DNA of 64,000 nt, from positions 8,215,284 through 8,279,283 of the forward strand of contig NC_046358.1 in NCBI RefSeq assembly GCF_004027225.2, written 5' to 3'. The DNA comes from Strigops habroptila. Its lineage: Eukaryota; Chordata; Aves; Psittaciformes; Psittacidae. A program made the position numbers and the translations under genes. How positions within the stretch are numbered: the first letter of the stretch is position 1; each line of letters starts with the position of its first letter. Below are positions 52,501 through 60,553 of this stretch, piece after piece. The notes under the pieces were generated by a model. That model searched no databases. It had not been told where the DNA came from and was given only the letters and a program-made list of their open reading frames with translations.

Positions 52501-55500
52501 AAACAAACAGGTTTCTCTTTCTGCAAAAGGTATTTATTTCCCCCACAGAAGACCAGTGAACCCTGCCACTTGGAAAAAGGCCATGCTAAACCAGATCTGC
52601 CAGCTGCATGAGGCAGCTTGTGCCCTGCTGTGACTGCAGTGGCAGCCTCTGGGAACAGCAAGCACAGGGTGTGCTCCCATAGGATCATGAACAGCAAGGC
52701 AGGTCCGGGCAATGATGCTGAAAACAAGATCTGTGCTGGGGAATTTACACAACGTGGGTCTGGTTCTTGTTATCATCAGCACACGAGGTGAAATGCACTG
52801 GTACCTGGCCAGCAGAGAAGTCTCTCCAGAAGGAAACTCTCCCATGGTTAATTGGTGGAAATGCAGAGCCCTGCGTAAAGGTGGCTTCAAGGGGCCTTGA
52901 AACGCTTCTATGAAAAAATGGGCAGGGGAAGATAAAAGCTATGCCCTCTTCCAGTCATCTTGGCTGGCAGACCAACCCTTGGAAAACAAGAGTTTTGCAA
53001 CAACCAATCCCTTCCTACATGTGGGAAGCCTTCTGAAACTCAATCTCCGCTATGTCAGCTGTCAGGGGAAGTAAGGGAAGGTCATGGGAAGTCACTGGAT
53101 GGCAGAACAAAATCAAGGCCTTTCAGCAGTGAAGGCAAAACTGAGTTTTGCTGCTACGAGTATGAGGCATTTGGATTGCAGCACAGGTTTTCGTGACCTG
53201 GAAACCATAGGCTGCACAAAGACTGTTGTTGCTGTATAGACTTAATGTAGGTTCAAGAATAGACTGAGGGTGTTGCTGCATTCATAGAAAAACTGTATTT
53301 GGCCTGGAAGGTTACCAGCTCTGAAGTGATCAAAAGCTGGGAGAGTACACCATGCAGAGCATGCTACATACTTTCACTCTGCTCTCCTACTCCTCTCCAG
53401 GCACCTGTCTTTGGCCACTGTCAAACATGGGACAGGAAAGACCCTTGGTCTGATCCAGCACAGCCATTCTTGTGTCACAATGCGCTATAATGAGGGTGCA
53501 GGAACATGGAAACCCCAAGCACATCAGCCTGTGACTCTTCCTTCTGATGCTGTCAATAGCTCACTCACTATTTTGCCAGTCCCTCAAGCTGGCCCTGTTG
53601 GATGATCAATGTTCAGACTATAGGTAATTAAACACTTCTCTCCAAAATCTCCACATACAATCCTATACAGTTGCAGAGAAATAGCACCATCCAGGCAGTG
53701 AATCTGGATTTTTCAGAAATGGTGAATGCATTTATGAAGGTTTGTGACAGTCACAAAGCTTTCTCAAAGCAAGATACAGCTGCAGTCAAGCAGCTGTTAA
53801 AGATAAGTTTTCTGCTGTCTTTGGAGTAAATACAAGGGGGCAGTTGTCTTTGTGTAAGCACTGACCCCAACTAACATGCAGAAAAGGCCTTTTCAGGCTG
53901 GCCTGAAGAAGACCAGCTTTTCTCAAGTAGACATTTCTGCTGTCCATGCAAGGCAAAGAACAGAAAAGAGAAATGTCTGTAACTATTTCATGAACAACGT
54001 CAGTATATAGACCAGTTTATATGAAACTGGGCCTGGTGTTTTCCTATGACACTAAGAAAGAGTATCTGGGTCTAGTGCAAAGTGAGCTGGAAGATATCAA
54101 AGTATAATCCCTTAGTGGCCTCCAAGTGCCAAGTATTTTGGGTATGGTAATTAAATGCAAACACTACTTTTGACTCAGCAGCCAGATCTCTGAGCCACAG
54201 ACCTTATGAACCACAGATCTCTTGGGAGAGTGTGGCAGGGAAAAGCATGCTTTGGTGTTTGTCTTAGCCAAAAGCTTTTATTAAAGGCCAGTTCTGGGGA
54301 CATACTGTTGACGCAAATGAAACTTTGGACTGGTCTGGCATCACTATTCTTGCAATTTTTGACAGGGAAAATTTAGCCAAATTCAAACATGACTACAAAT
54401 TACAACAGCTGTGTCTTGGGAATGATGTGAACTACTCAGATTATAGTTGCCTGATAACCTAAATAATGTAGGAGCAAATCCTCCTTATTTGTGAGTAAGC
54501 CTTATTCCTATGAGATTTCAACACACATTAGTAGCCTAATTCTTGTTTTGATGTTTACACTGTGTATAAATGCAACCTTTTGTCTGACACAAAAGGAAAG
54601 GGTCAGGAGATCATGATTATAGGTGATTGCCAGAGCTATCTTATAATAAAAACCTGAGTCCGATATTATATGACATGTGCAAGACCTAAGGAGGCATGGA
54701 CACTGTGGGTTGTGGGTAGCAGCCCCTCTGCACAAAGAGAATATTTTAGCTGTGCAGTGCCACAGCTGAAGAAGAGCAAAGCATATTCATCTTTGACAGG
54801 CAGGCTTCCAAAAACCGCAGCTTGGTCTAATCAAACTCTGACTCCAACAAAGCACTGATGGCTTTTTTCAGTTTGGATTATTTCTGTGCCATCTTTCAAC
54901 TCTGTGTCCTCAACTTTGTCTCACTTAAAAACTTCAAATTGTACAGAAATGGGGGTGAGAAATATAATCTTTTCCTAAAATATACTTTGAGACAAATGTA
55001 TTTCAAATATTTATGAATAGTTAAATAAATACATCAATTGCATAACTAATATGTCCCCACAAAAAATCAAAAAAGTTTTTGAAAAATCACTTTTGTGCAA
55101 AGTCTAATCCTGAGAAAACAAGTATCTACAGAAATACAGATATGTAGGCCTAACTAGTTTTCTTTACTTTCTTAAAACATTCTACGTCATACACTCAAGT
55201 GACTCTATTCATGTGCCATGAAATGCATGGTTTAGGATTTAAAGCAGATAGAAATTCAGAAGTGTCTGTGTGTATTTTTGCTGTCTGTAAAAAACAGGCA
55301 GGTACAGAAGATGGTACCAAAGCTCCCATGTTACCCCACAGGCTCTGGCAGCCACTCGACCTCAGTGCTGGCATTTTTGTTGAGAAACAAAGGTGCAGCC
55401 TGTATCCCAGTACATCAAAAATTGCAACTGAAAATTAAGAGCTGAATTTGTTCAGCAAAACTGGCTCTGAAGCTTGTTAGCAGTTAGGGCACTTTACAGT

Positions 55501-55799
55501 ACACCACAGTAGACCTTTGATATTTCTGCTAACAGTAACAGTCTCTAAACTGAAAGACACTGTTTATACAAAACTGTATTCTAAGAATAGTTCAAATTCA
55601 AATATACATCAATATTTGAAACCATGGTGACACTTCACACACAGATACAAGTTACAGTGCTTGCTTATATTCTCTGCTTTCAGAACTGAACTACTGGGAA
55701 GCGCAAGGAAAGACTGTGATACTTACACAGGTCTACCTTTCTCAGATTTCTCATTCTTATGATTTTCACTGAGAGTGAGTAGCATGGGCATTCTTCACT
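25365..55799 (-). CDS. PLA2G4E: Gene B: PLA2G4E-like cytosolic phospholipase A2 (19 exons, lacks only the 5'-terminal exon)
   Basis: Nineteen exons on the minus strand join in one frame of 2400 nt (799 codons plus TAA). In the joined product, residues 1-125 are a C2 domain ([37 protein letters not shown]). About 126-305 is the linker and cap region. The catalytic domain follows, with GGGTR near 317-321, the nucleophile Ser349 in G-S-S-G-S-T-W, and Asp634 in L-A-D-T-A-G. Known for the family: a Ser-Asp dyad hydrolyses or transfers acyl chains of membrane phospholipids after Ca2+-driven C2 docking; mammalian PLA2G4E makes N-acyl-phosphatidylethanolamines. Mammalian PLA2G4E is about 870 residues, so some 60 N-terminal residues are missing, probably one or two exons right of 55800 that I could not find. 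All motifs look intact. Confidence 0.88.
25785..25971 (-). CDS. PLA2G4E: Gene B exon b18 (catalytic domain, late)
   Basis: 187 nt, acceptor GAATGCAG, donor CCTG|GTAAAC. It encodes [20 protein letters not shown], then [20 protein letters not shown] and [16 protein letters not shown]. The E-A-P-I-V-x-F-F-P-L-x-N-D-T-F motif is typical of the family. Confidence 0.93.
26201..26224 (-). CDS. Candidate 24-nt microexon of gene B (ITADEEEE)
   Basis: Inside the intron between exons b17 and b18 a 24-nt stretch is bounded by a pyrimidine-rich acceptor (ATCTTATTTATCTTGCAG) and a donor (GAG|GTAAAA). It encodes eight codons, ITADEEEE, and fits in frame between T-S and P-L-E-E without a stop. Mammalian family members have no residues here, so it would be an optional insert. 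It could equally be a chance match. Confidence 0.35.
26733..26899 (-). CDS. PLA2G4E: Gene B exon b17 (catalytic aspartate exon)
   Basis: 167 nt, acceptor TCCTTTTAG, donor TCG|GTGCGA. It encodes [20 protein letters not shown], then A-D-T-A-G-Y-I-D with the catalytic Asp, then [20 protein letters not shown]. The GTGCGA donor is weak, but the join T-S|P-L-E-E matches mammalian spacing exactly. Confidence 0.92.
27314..27508 (-). CDS. PLA2G4E: Gene B exon b16 (catalytic domain)
   Basis: 195 nt, acceptor CTACCCTTCAG, donor AAAG|GTAAAC. It encodes [20 protein letters not shown] and [20 protein letters not shown], matching the F-x-N-F-L-x-G-x-x-x-H-x-x-Y-L segment of the family. Confidence 0.86.
28536..28643 (-). 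CDS. PLA2G4E: Gene B exon b15 (catalytic domain, diverged end)
   Basis: 108 nt, acceptor CCATTGCACAG. The first part, [15 protein letters not shown], is conserved. The 3' end is set by reading frame: a GTTG|GTTGGT donor makes GAT-GTT-G join the next exon in frame and gives the same spacing to the E-G-D-E-P segment as in mammals. The earlier GTGCTC donor (exon end 28577) would shift the frame. The donor is non-ideal, so the right boundary (28643) is firmer than the left. Confidence 0.72.
31591..31728 (-). CDS. PLA2G4E: Gene B exon b14 (catalytic domain)
   Basis: 138 nt, acceptor CTTTGCAG, donor AAAG|GTGATG. It encodes [20 protein letters not shown] and [20 protein letters not shown], strongly conserved cPLA2 motifs (W-x-E-F-[ST]-P-Y-E-V-G; G-S-E-F-F-M-G-R). 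Confidence 0.94.
32285..32399 (-). CDS. PLA2G4E: Gene B exon b13 (catalytic domain)
   Basis: 115 nt, acceptor ATTCACAG, donor AAAG|GTGATG. It encodes [20 protein letters not shown] and [13 protein letters not shown]. The L-S[16 protein letters not shown] motif is diagnostic of the family. Confidence 0.93.
32958..33180 (-). CDS. PLA2G4E: Gene B exon b12 (catalytic domain)
   Basis: 223 nt, acceptor TTTTCCTCAG, donor GGG|GTAGTG. It encodes [20 protein letters not shown] through [20 protein letters not shown]. It follows the nucleophile elbow, as in other cPLA2s. Confidence 0.9.
33664..33800 (-). CDS. PLA2G4E: Gene B exon b11 (catalytic serine exon)
   Basis: 137 nt, acceptor TTTAAACAG, donor ATG|GTAAGG. 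It encodes [20 protein letters not shown] (the G-G-G-T-R oxyanion/arginine segment) and [13 protein letters not shown] with the nucleophile in G-S-S-G-S. In mammalian members the residue before the serine is usually Leu (G-L-S-G-x); here it is Ser. Confidence 0.93.
35255..35390 (-). CDS. PLA2G4E: Gene B exon b10 (start of catalytic core)
   Basis: 136 nt, acceptor TTATTTGAG (purine-preceded AG, slightly weak), donor GAG|GTATGG. It encodes [20 protein letters not shown] and then a basic helix [19 protein letters not shown]. The L-D-V-R-L-x-F-x-L motif is conserved across cPLA2 delta/epsilon-type enzymes. Confidence 0.88.
36053..36090 (-). CDS. PLA2G4E: Gene B exon b9 (38-nt small exon)
   Basis: Acceptor TTTCCTAG, donor CTG|GTAAGT. 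It encodes [12 protein letters not shown] and splits a Trp codon with exon b10. It is small, but both neighbours require its phase. Confidence 0.8.
36591..36683 (-). CDS. PLA2G4E: Gene B exon b8 (pre-catalytic region)
   Basis: 93 nt from a TTATTTTTCAG acceptor to an AAAG|GTGATT donor. It encodes [20 protein letters not shown] followed by [12 protein letters not shown] nearer CTTCAG (start 36673) was rejected because it breaks the frame. Confidence 0.78.
36968..37131 (-). CDS. PLA2G4E: Gene B exon b7 (pre-catalytic region)
   Basis: 164 nt, acceptor TTTTCTTCCAG, donor TTCG|GTATGT. It encodes [20 protein letters not shown] and the [11 protein letters not shown] segment. It corresponds to the variable region between the linker and the lipase core. 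Confidence 0.82.
37690..37753 (-). CDS. PLA2G4E: Gene B exon b6 (linker)
   Basis: 64 nt, acceptor CTACAG, donor TCAG|GTTAGA. It encodes [20 protein letters not shown], a basic-ended stretch leading into the catalytic region. Confidence 0.8.
38233..38275 (-). CDS. PLA2G4E: Gene B exon b5 (linker)
   Basis: 43 nt, acceptor CTTTCAG, donor GTG|GTAATT. It encodes [14 protein letters not shown]; the T-N-G-V-L-V motif is typical of the PLA2G4E branch linker and continues in frame into exon b6. Confidence 0.82.
38724..38764 (-). CDS. PLA2G4E: Gene B exon b4 (C2 end)
   Basis: 41 nt, acceptor TTTTACAG, donor CAT|GTAAGT. It encodes [13 protein letters not shown]. Length and phase equal gene A exon 6. 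Confidence 0.85.
39859..39990 (-). CDS. PLA2G4E: Gene B exon b3 (C2 domain, Ca2+-loop strand)
   Basis: 132 nt, acceptor TTCACAG, donor AAG|GTGAGG. It encodes [20 protein letters not shown], the acidic Ca2+-binding loop, and the final C2 strands. It is the same size as gene A exon 5. Confidence 0.9.
40337..40365 (+). repeat. AATA tetranucleotide microsatellite
   Basis: About six to seven uninterrupted copies of AAAT/AATA. Seen directly. Confidence 0.9.
40857..41284 (-). mobile_element. CR1 LINE, 5'-truncated, antisense on plus strand
   Basis: The left edge carries the reversed CR1 terminus (ATCATAGCATCATAGAATAG). On the minus strand the frame gives [20 protein letters not shown] and the [10 protein letters not shown] motif of ORF2, then W-N-G-L-P-K-E-V-V. 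It belongs to the same subfamily as the 18430-18884 copy, in opposite orientation. In gene B it lies in the sense direction of transcription. Confidence 0.92.
43903..44039 (-). CDS. PLA2G4E: Gene B exon b2 (C2 domain core)
   Basis: 137 nt, acceptor AAATGCAG, donor AAAA|GTAAGA. It encodes [19 protein letters not shown] and the [18 protein letters not shown] segment. The inner GTAAAA, 6 nt earlier, was not used because the 137-nt form matches gene A and restores the V-K residues before exon b3. Confidence 0.88.
44586..45020 (-). mobile_element. CR1 LINE, 5'-truncated, antisense on plus strand
   Basis: Starts on the plus strand with ATATCATAGAATCATAGAAT (the reversed CR1 terminus), then CAGGTTGGAAATGACTTTCA and the usual 3' ORF2 region. 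Minus-strand frames give [20 protein letters not shown]. It is a different CR1 subfamily from the other two long copies and carries stops, so it is dead. Confidence 0.9.
49010..49240 (+). mobile_element. Possible fossil LINE reverse-transcriptase C-terminus (L2-like)
   Basis: One frame reads L-H-W-P-P-T, two stops, then [20 protein letters not shown]. This resembles the conserved L-H-W-L-P-V...F-K-x-L-x-L-x-Y-K-A-L-x-G-x-A-P segment at the C-terminus of L2-type LINE proteins. Stops and poor overall likeness mark it as very old; it could also be chance. Confidence 0.35.
55727..55799 (-). CDS. PLA2G4E: Gene B exon b1 (C2 domain, first strand)
   Basis: 73 nt, acceptor TTTTTCTGCAG, donor CTGT|GTAAGT. 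It encodes [20 protein letters not shown]. It has the same length and phase as the gene A exon 6804-6876. The frame is also open upstream to an ATG at 55901, so this could be an alternative first exon, but the strong acceptor argues for an internal exon. Confidence 0.87.
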
Positions 55800-56650
55800 C
55801 TGCAGAAAAATGACAAAGTTATTGTCTGCATTAACATTAAACTGTTTATGCCTCATTAAACATTCCCTCGCATGAGTGTGTGTTGCAATTTTTGAAGCCA
55901 TGCAGCAAAGTTGGAAGATGAACTACTTGCACTGCTTTGGAAGTTAAAAACATGTCTATATAGAGTTAAAAAAGAGGCAGAAGTATTCCTCTGTGTATAT
56001 ATGTCATTGATAAAAGAAATAACAGTAAAATTAATAACAGAGTAAAATGGTTTTAAATAAAATTAATGCTGAAATTACATGACCGGACTTTTTAATACAA
56101 AAGAAATCTTTATCAACAATTAAGCTGGAAATACAAGCTAGCAAAAAGTGAGTGTGCATGAGAAGCACCATTATTAAACATCTGCAGACAAAGATAAAAT
56201 TAGTTTAATTCTCTTGAGCTGTTGAAATTTCACATGGAAAGCAGATATTTTCTTCAAATAATTTTATTTAGTAAAAAATTCCAACTTTCCATTTAAAATC
56301 TGTATCACGAACTTTTCCCAGAAATGGTGAAGAGCAAATACATGAAAAATTGTGAGGTGTTTAGCTATTGCAGTCAGGAAAAAGAGAATGAGGGATTACA
56401 AAGAATTGCTAGGAAACAGAAATAATCTATAATAAAATGCATAATCACAATGCTGTAGGTTTCAATATCTTAGCTATGTTCAAAAGCATCATGACCCCAG
56501 AAGAAAATTAAACTGTTCAGCGAGTGAGGCACCATCAGCGCAAATGCAGCAATACCTCCATGAAAGAAAACAGCTTAGGAAGATATGTTGATGAAACTTC
56601 CCTACCCAAACCAGATGTTGGATATTTGCAAAAAGAATCATTAGCTAAAA

Positions 56651-56699
56651 TGTCAAGCATTGAAAGAATGCTTGACATTCTTGACAAAATGTCAAGAAT
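56651..56699. repeat. Two adjoining perfect inverted repeats built on TTGACA
   Basis: TGTCAAGCATT / AATGCTTGACA (11-bp arms, 5-nt loop, 56651-56677) runs directly into ATTCTTGACA / TGTCAAGAAT (10-bp arms, 3-nt loop, 56677-56699). Either could form a hairpin. No element ends or target duplications were recognised around them. Confidence 0.85.
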
Positions 56700-59441
56700 G
56701 AAAGAAACAACTAGACACAACGCAAACGAATTATTAATTCTTGCCCATTTTACTACCTGAAACTTCAGCCATTGCTTCACTGGAAGTCATCACCTAACGC
56801 CTCTCCCACTCCCTGATAGCAAAATGACTCAATTAAATCCCTTTGGGAGGATTACGTCACTCCTCTGCTTTTTCCAGTTAGGAATTGATCCAGTTGAGTT
56901 GGATATAAACTCCCCAGTCACTCTTGAATTGTGATAAGCTGGCCTTGGTCTGTATTTTATGTCTCTCTCTAAAACAGAGGGCCATGTTTTAAAGTCTTCT
57001 GTCTGGATTCAAGTTCTGGATAGAAGCCTCTACTTTTGCTCTTTCCCATGAGGCTGTTTCAGTGGTTAAGGGCAAGGGGAAGAGCAGAAAGGACAGTCCC
57101 ATTCCTTGTTTTGTACATGTGCTTTTCACACAAAGACTGTTGCCAGACTCTGTTCATTACTCTCCCCTTCTCTCAAAAGGATGAACCTGTAGATCCTTAG
57201 TCGTTCTTTAACCAGTTTGGTTAGGCATTCACACTTTTTATTTCTTAAGCCATGGAGATCCCACATTTGAGGTCTCCAAGCATCAATGCACACTTAAACT
57301 AACACACACCTGTGTTGTGGAGAGACGCTCTATAATCTCCATTTTACAACACGTAAAGCAGGGCACAGAATGATTAAATAACTTGGTCATAGTCAAACAG
57401 CAGATTAATTTCAGAGCCGAGAAGAGGACAGATTATATTGACTCTCTGGAGCCCAACAGGCAGATTTAGGACTTTCCCTGCTGGGAAAATGTTTATGTTC
57501 CACAAAAAAGAAATAATAATAATAAAAAAATATTCTCAGAGATTACGGACAAAGGCAGATCAAGATTTTCGTGGGTGTCAGTCATGCACAAATAGCAAAC
57601 TAAGACCATCTTTGTGTCCATGATTAAACACTGGTTTTAGTCAGTGACCTCCCTGTACACACCACTACCAGGTGGCTGCTGGCACAGCTACCTGGGCACA
57701 GCGTATGACTATACTCATAGCTGGGAGATGCTGCGTTATGGAATAGCCCAACTTGCACAATGCTTGCATCAAACCACAGATTCAGCCCAAATCCACAGCA
57801 AGCTCTTGTGAAGCACCTCAGACTGCTTCCCAGACTCCATGTGAATAACCCACTGTGGCTGAGCTTCCCTCCACCACCAAAAGTATCTCCACAGGGCAGC
57901 CAATCCCAGCAAAGCTGTCAGTCATTCTGACATAAATAAATACATACATGAATTTGGACTAACAGCTCCCAAGTCCTTTTGTAGGCACCAGAATCCCAGT
58001 TACGAACCCACACCAGTCATCCTCCGCTTCTAATGAATTATGGTCTGAATTTTGGCATTCTTACCTCACGAGCACTCCAGTATGAGCCCATCGTTCTCCT
58101 AGTTGCATACAAGTTGGATATAGTTGTCACTCCAGTGTTAGAGGCAACAGCTGGCAGTGACTCACAAGGTACCTCTGCAGACTTTAAGGAGGCACCTACC
58201 GAGGAGCAAGTGGCTTAGCCATGCCCCACCTCCCTGGTTGTCTGAAAGGGAAAGTACGAAGAGAGAAGGGGAGGGCATTTGCTGAGTTTATTTGATAGCT
58301 AAACACCAGAGGTGTGTATTGGGGGAAGGATGTACACACCAGGGTGCCAAAAGTTATTGGCAATTCAAGAAAAGGGAGTGATAATGCAGAGCACTTATGC
58401 ATTTATACCTATGATCTGGCAGCCTAAGCAATCCACAAATCAGAGAAGATAATTGCAGTGACGTGTAGGCTGGAGATAAACAGAGATCTGCAGCACCCCA
58501 ATCAGCAATCAAAAGTATTGTGGACAAGTAATTTTAAAAGACTTTATATTTCAGCATAAAGTATTTATTTTGCTCTTCTTTGAGGTAGAGGGCGTTTAGT
58601 TGCTTGCTGGTAGATATTCCCCCAGTTTCATTCATATACTTGTCAGGTGGATATACACTTTCCTGCTTTCAGAACCCTCCCACAAACACAAAACTTTTAA
58701 GTAAACCAAAACAAAATGAAGAGATTCTCCTCCAAATCAGGGCATATATTATCTTAAATGTTAACATCCAAGATACTTTAAACACAAGGCAATATCATCA
58801 AATTATTATATAAAAATGACACCAAATTTTCGATTTTCTGGCAGAAAACTGTGCAGCAGCAGATATGCAGGTCAATAGCTTGCACAGGTCTAGCTACTAA
58901 CATGCCTGGATGTCTGATACATGCCTGATGTCTGAGAACTGCAGGTGAAACTATACACTCACAGTACGCACAACCTGTCTTCAGCTTTTAAAAACATGCA
59001 TCAGTAAAGCACACAATAAAGAGAGTCAGTTCTGGCCTTACAACTTCTCACTGAATTAAAATTACCTTAGTCATCTACCATTTTAGGATTAGGAATCTAC
59101 CCTTCTAATTAAAGATATGTGAAATGGCACAAGATAACATTCCCACTAACACTGTGTTCAGCAAAAGAAGACCTTCAATCAGAGAAATGGCCTTAGTTAT
59201 TTATCCAAAAACTGATCTGAAAGCAGCTAAATGTTGGCAATATTGTTAGATTCTGCAGCAGTTGAACTGATGTTTCTGAGCTGTTCCCCTGGGAAAGTCT
59301 AACCTAGGGATGAAGGACTATGCCAGCACCAATACTATGGAAGATAATGTCTGACCACAGGTGAAAAAAACCCAACCACTTTAACAAGAGAAAAAACAAA
59401 CCTCCACAAAATACAGCTCTAACTAAACAACACTGAGGAGT

Positions 59442-60553
59442 TGTGGTGGTTTGACCTTGGTTGAATGCCAGCTGCTCACCAATGCCACTCTTATCACTCC
59501 ACCTCCTCGGTCAAACAGCTGAAAGAAAATACAATGAAAGGCTTGTGAGTCGAGATAAAGACAGGGAGAGATCATTACTGTCACAGACAAAACAGACTCA
59601 ACTTGGGGAAATTAGTTTAATTTGTTACCAGAGTAGGGTAATGAGAAATAGAACCAAAATCTTAAGAACAACTTCCCCCACCATCCTTTCTTGTTCCTGG
59701 GCTTAACTTTAGTCTCGAATTATTTATCTCCTTCCCTCCAGCAGCACATAGGGAAGGGGAATGGGGGTTGTGGTCAGTTCATCATACGTTTCTGCCTCCC
59801 CTTCCTCCTCAGGGGAGGACTCCTCACACTCTTCCTCTGCTCCAGCGTGGGGTCCCTCCCATGGGAGACAGTCCTCCGTGGACATCTCCGATCTGAGTCC
59901 TTCCCAGGGGCTGCAGTCCTTCATGAACTGCTTCATTGTGGGTCCCTTTCAGGGATGCATCCTTCAGGAACAGACTGCTCCAGTGTCTGTCAGCCACAGG
60001 GTCACAAGTCCTGCAGCAAACCTGCTCCAGTGCAGGGTCCTCTCTCCACATGGCCACAAATCCTGCCAGGAGCCTGCTCCAGCATGGGCTTCCCATGGGG
60101 TCATAGCCCCGTTTGGCATCCCCCTGCTCTGGCATGGGATCCTCCATGGGCTGCAGGTGGAATCTGCTCCAGCGTAGACTTCCATGGGCTGAGGGGCACA
60201 GCCTGCCTCACCATGGGCTGCACCATGGGCTGCAGAGGAATCTTTGCTCCAACACCTGGAGCACCTTCTATCCCTGCTTCTGCACTGATCTTGGTGTCTG
60301 CAGAGCCATTTCTCCAACATATTCTTACTCCTTTCTTTGGCTGCAGCTGCACAGGGGTTTTTTTCCCCCCCTCCTTAAATGCACAGGTGCTACCCCCATT
60401 GCTGATGGGCTGAGCCTTGGCCAGCAGCAGGTCTGTCTTGAAGCCAGCTGGCATTGGCTCTATCGGACATAGGGGAAGCTTCTAGCAGCTTCTCACAGAA
60501 GCCACCTGTGTAGCCCCCCTGCTACCAAAACCTTGCCATCCAAATCCAATGCA
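59442..60553 (-). mobile_element. Endogenous retrovirus solo LTR, minus strand, with 5-bp target duplication
   Basis: A 1112-bp element that starts TG and ends CA and is flanked on both sides by GGAGT (59437-59441 and 60554-60558). Read on the minus strand, U3 is GC-rich; an ATTAAA polyadenylation signal lies at 59621-59616, then CTGTCTTTATCTCGACTCAC (R/U5), and the end is GGTCAAACCACCACA, the usual terminus of a common avian LTR family. No internal viral genes are present, so it is a solo LTR left by recombination. A 240-codon plus-strand frame inside it is a by-product of its GC-rich composition. Confidence 0.85.

Larger units (their letters stand above)
44040..55726. other. Gene B large intron between b2 and b1 (11.7 kb)
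   Basis: Contains a CR1 copy near its left end and a possible fossil LINE at about 49010-49240 (both listed), plus an A-run at 52316-52329. A 75-codon plus-strand frame (48640-48867) has no confident family. The rest is AT-rich without recognised features. Confidence 0.6.

Noticed and set aside
58195-58238. Possible first exon of gene B: CTTTCAG acceptor, ATG-G in fair context (MAKPLAP), GTAGGT donor
   Set aside because: Only eight codons, ends in a phase that does not join exon b1 directly, and shows no likeness to gene A exon 1. Not enough to call.
59691-60413. 240-codon plus-strand open frame
   Set aside because: It lies wholly inside the antisense GC-rich solo LTR, overlaps several other long frames on both strands and has no recognisable domain. 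It reflects base composition.
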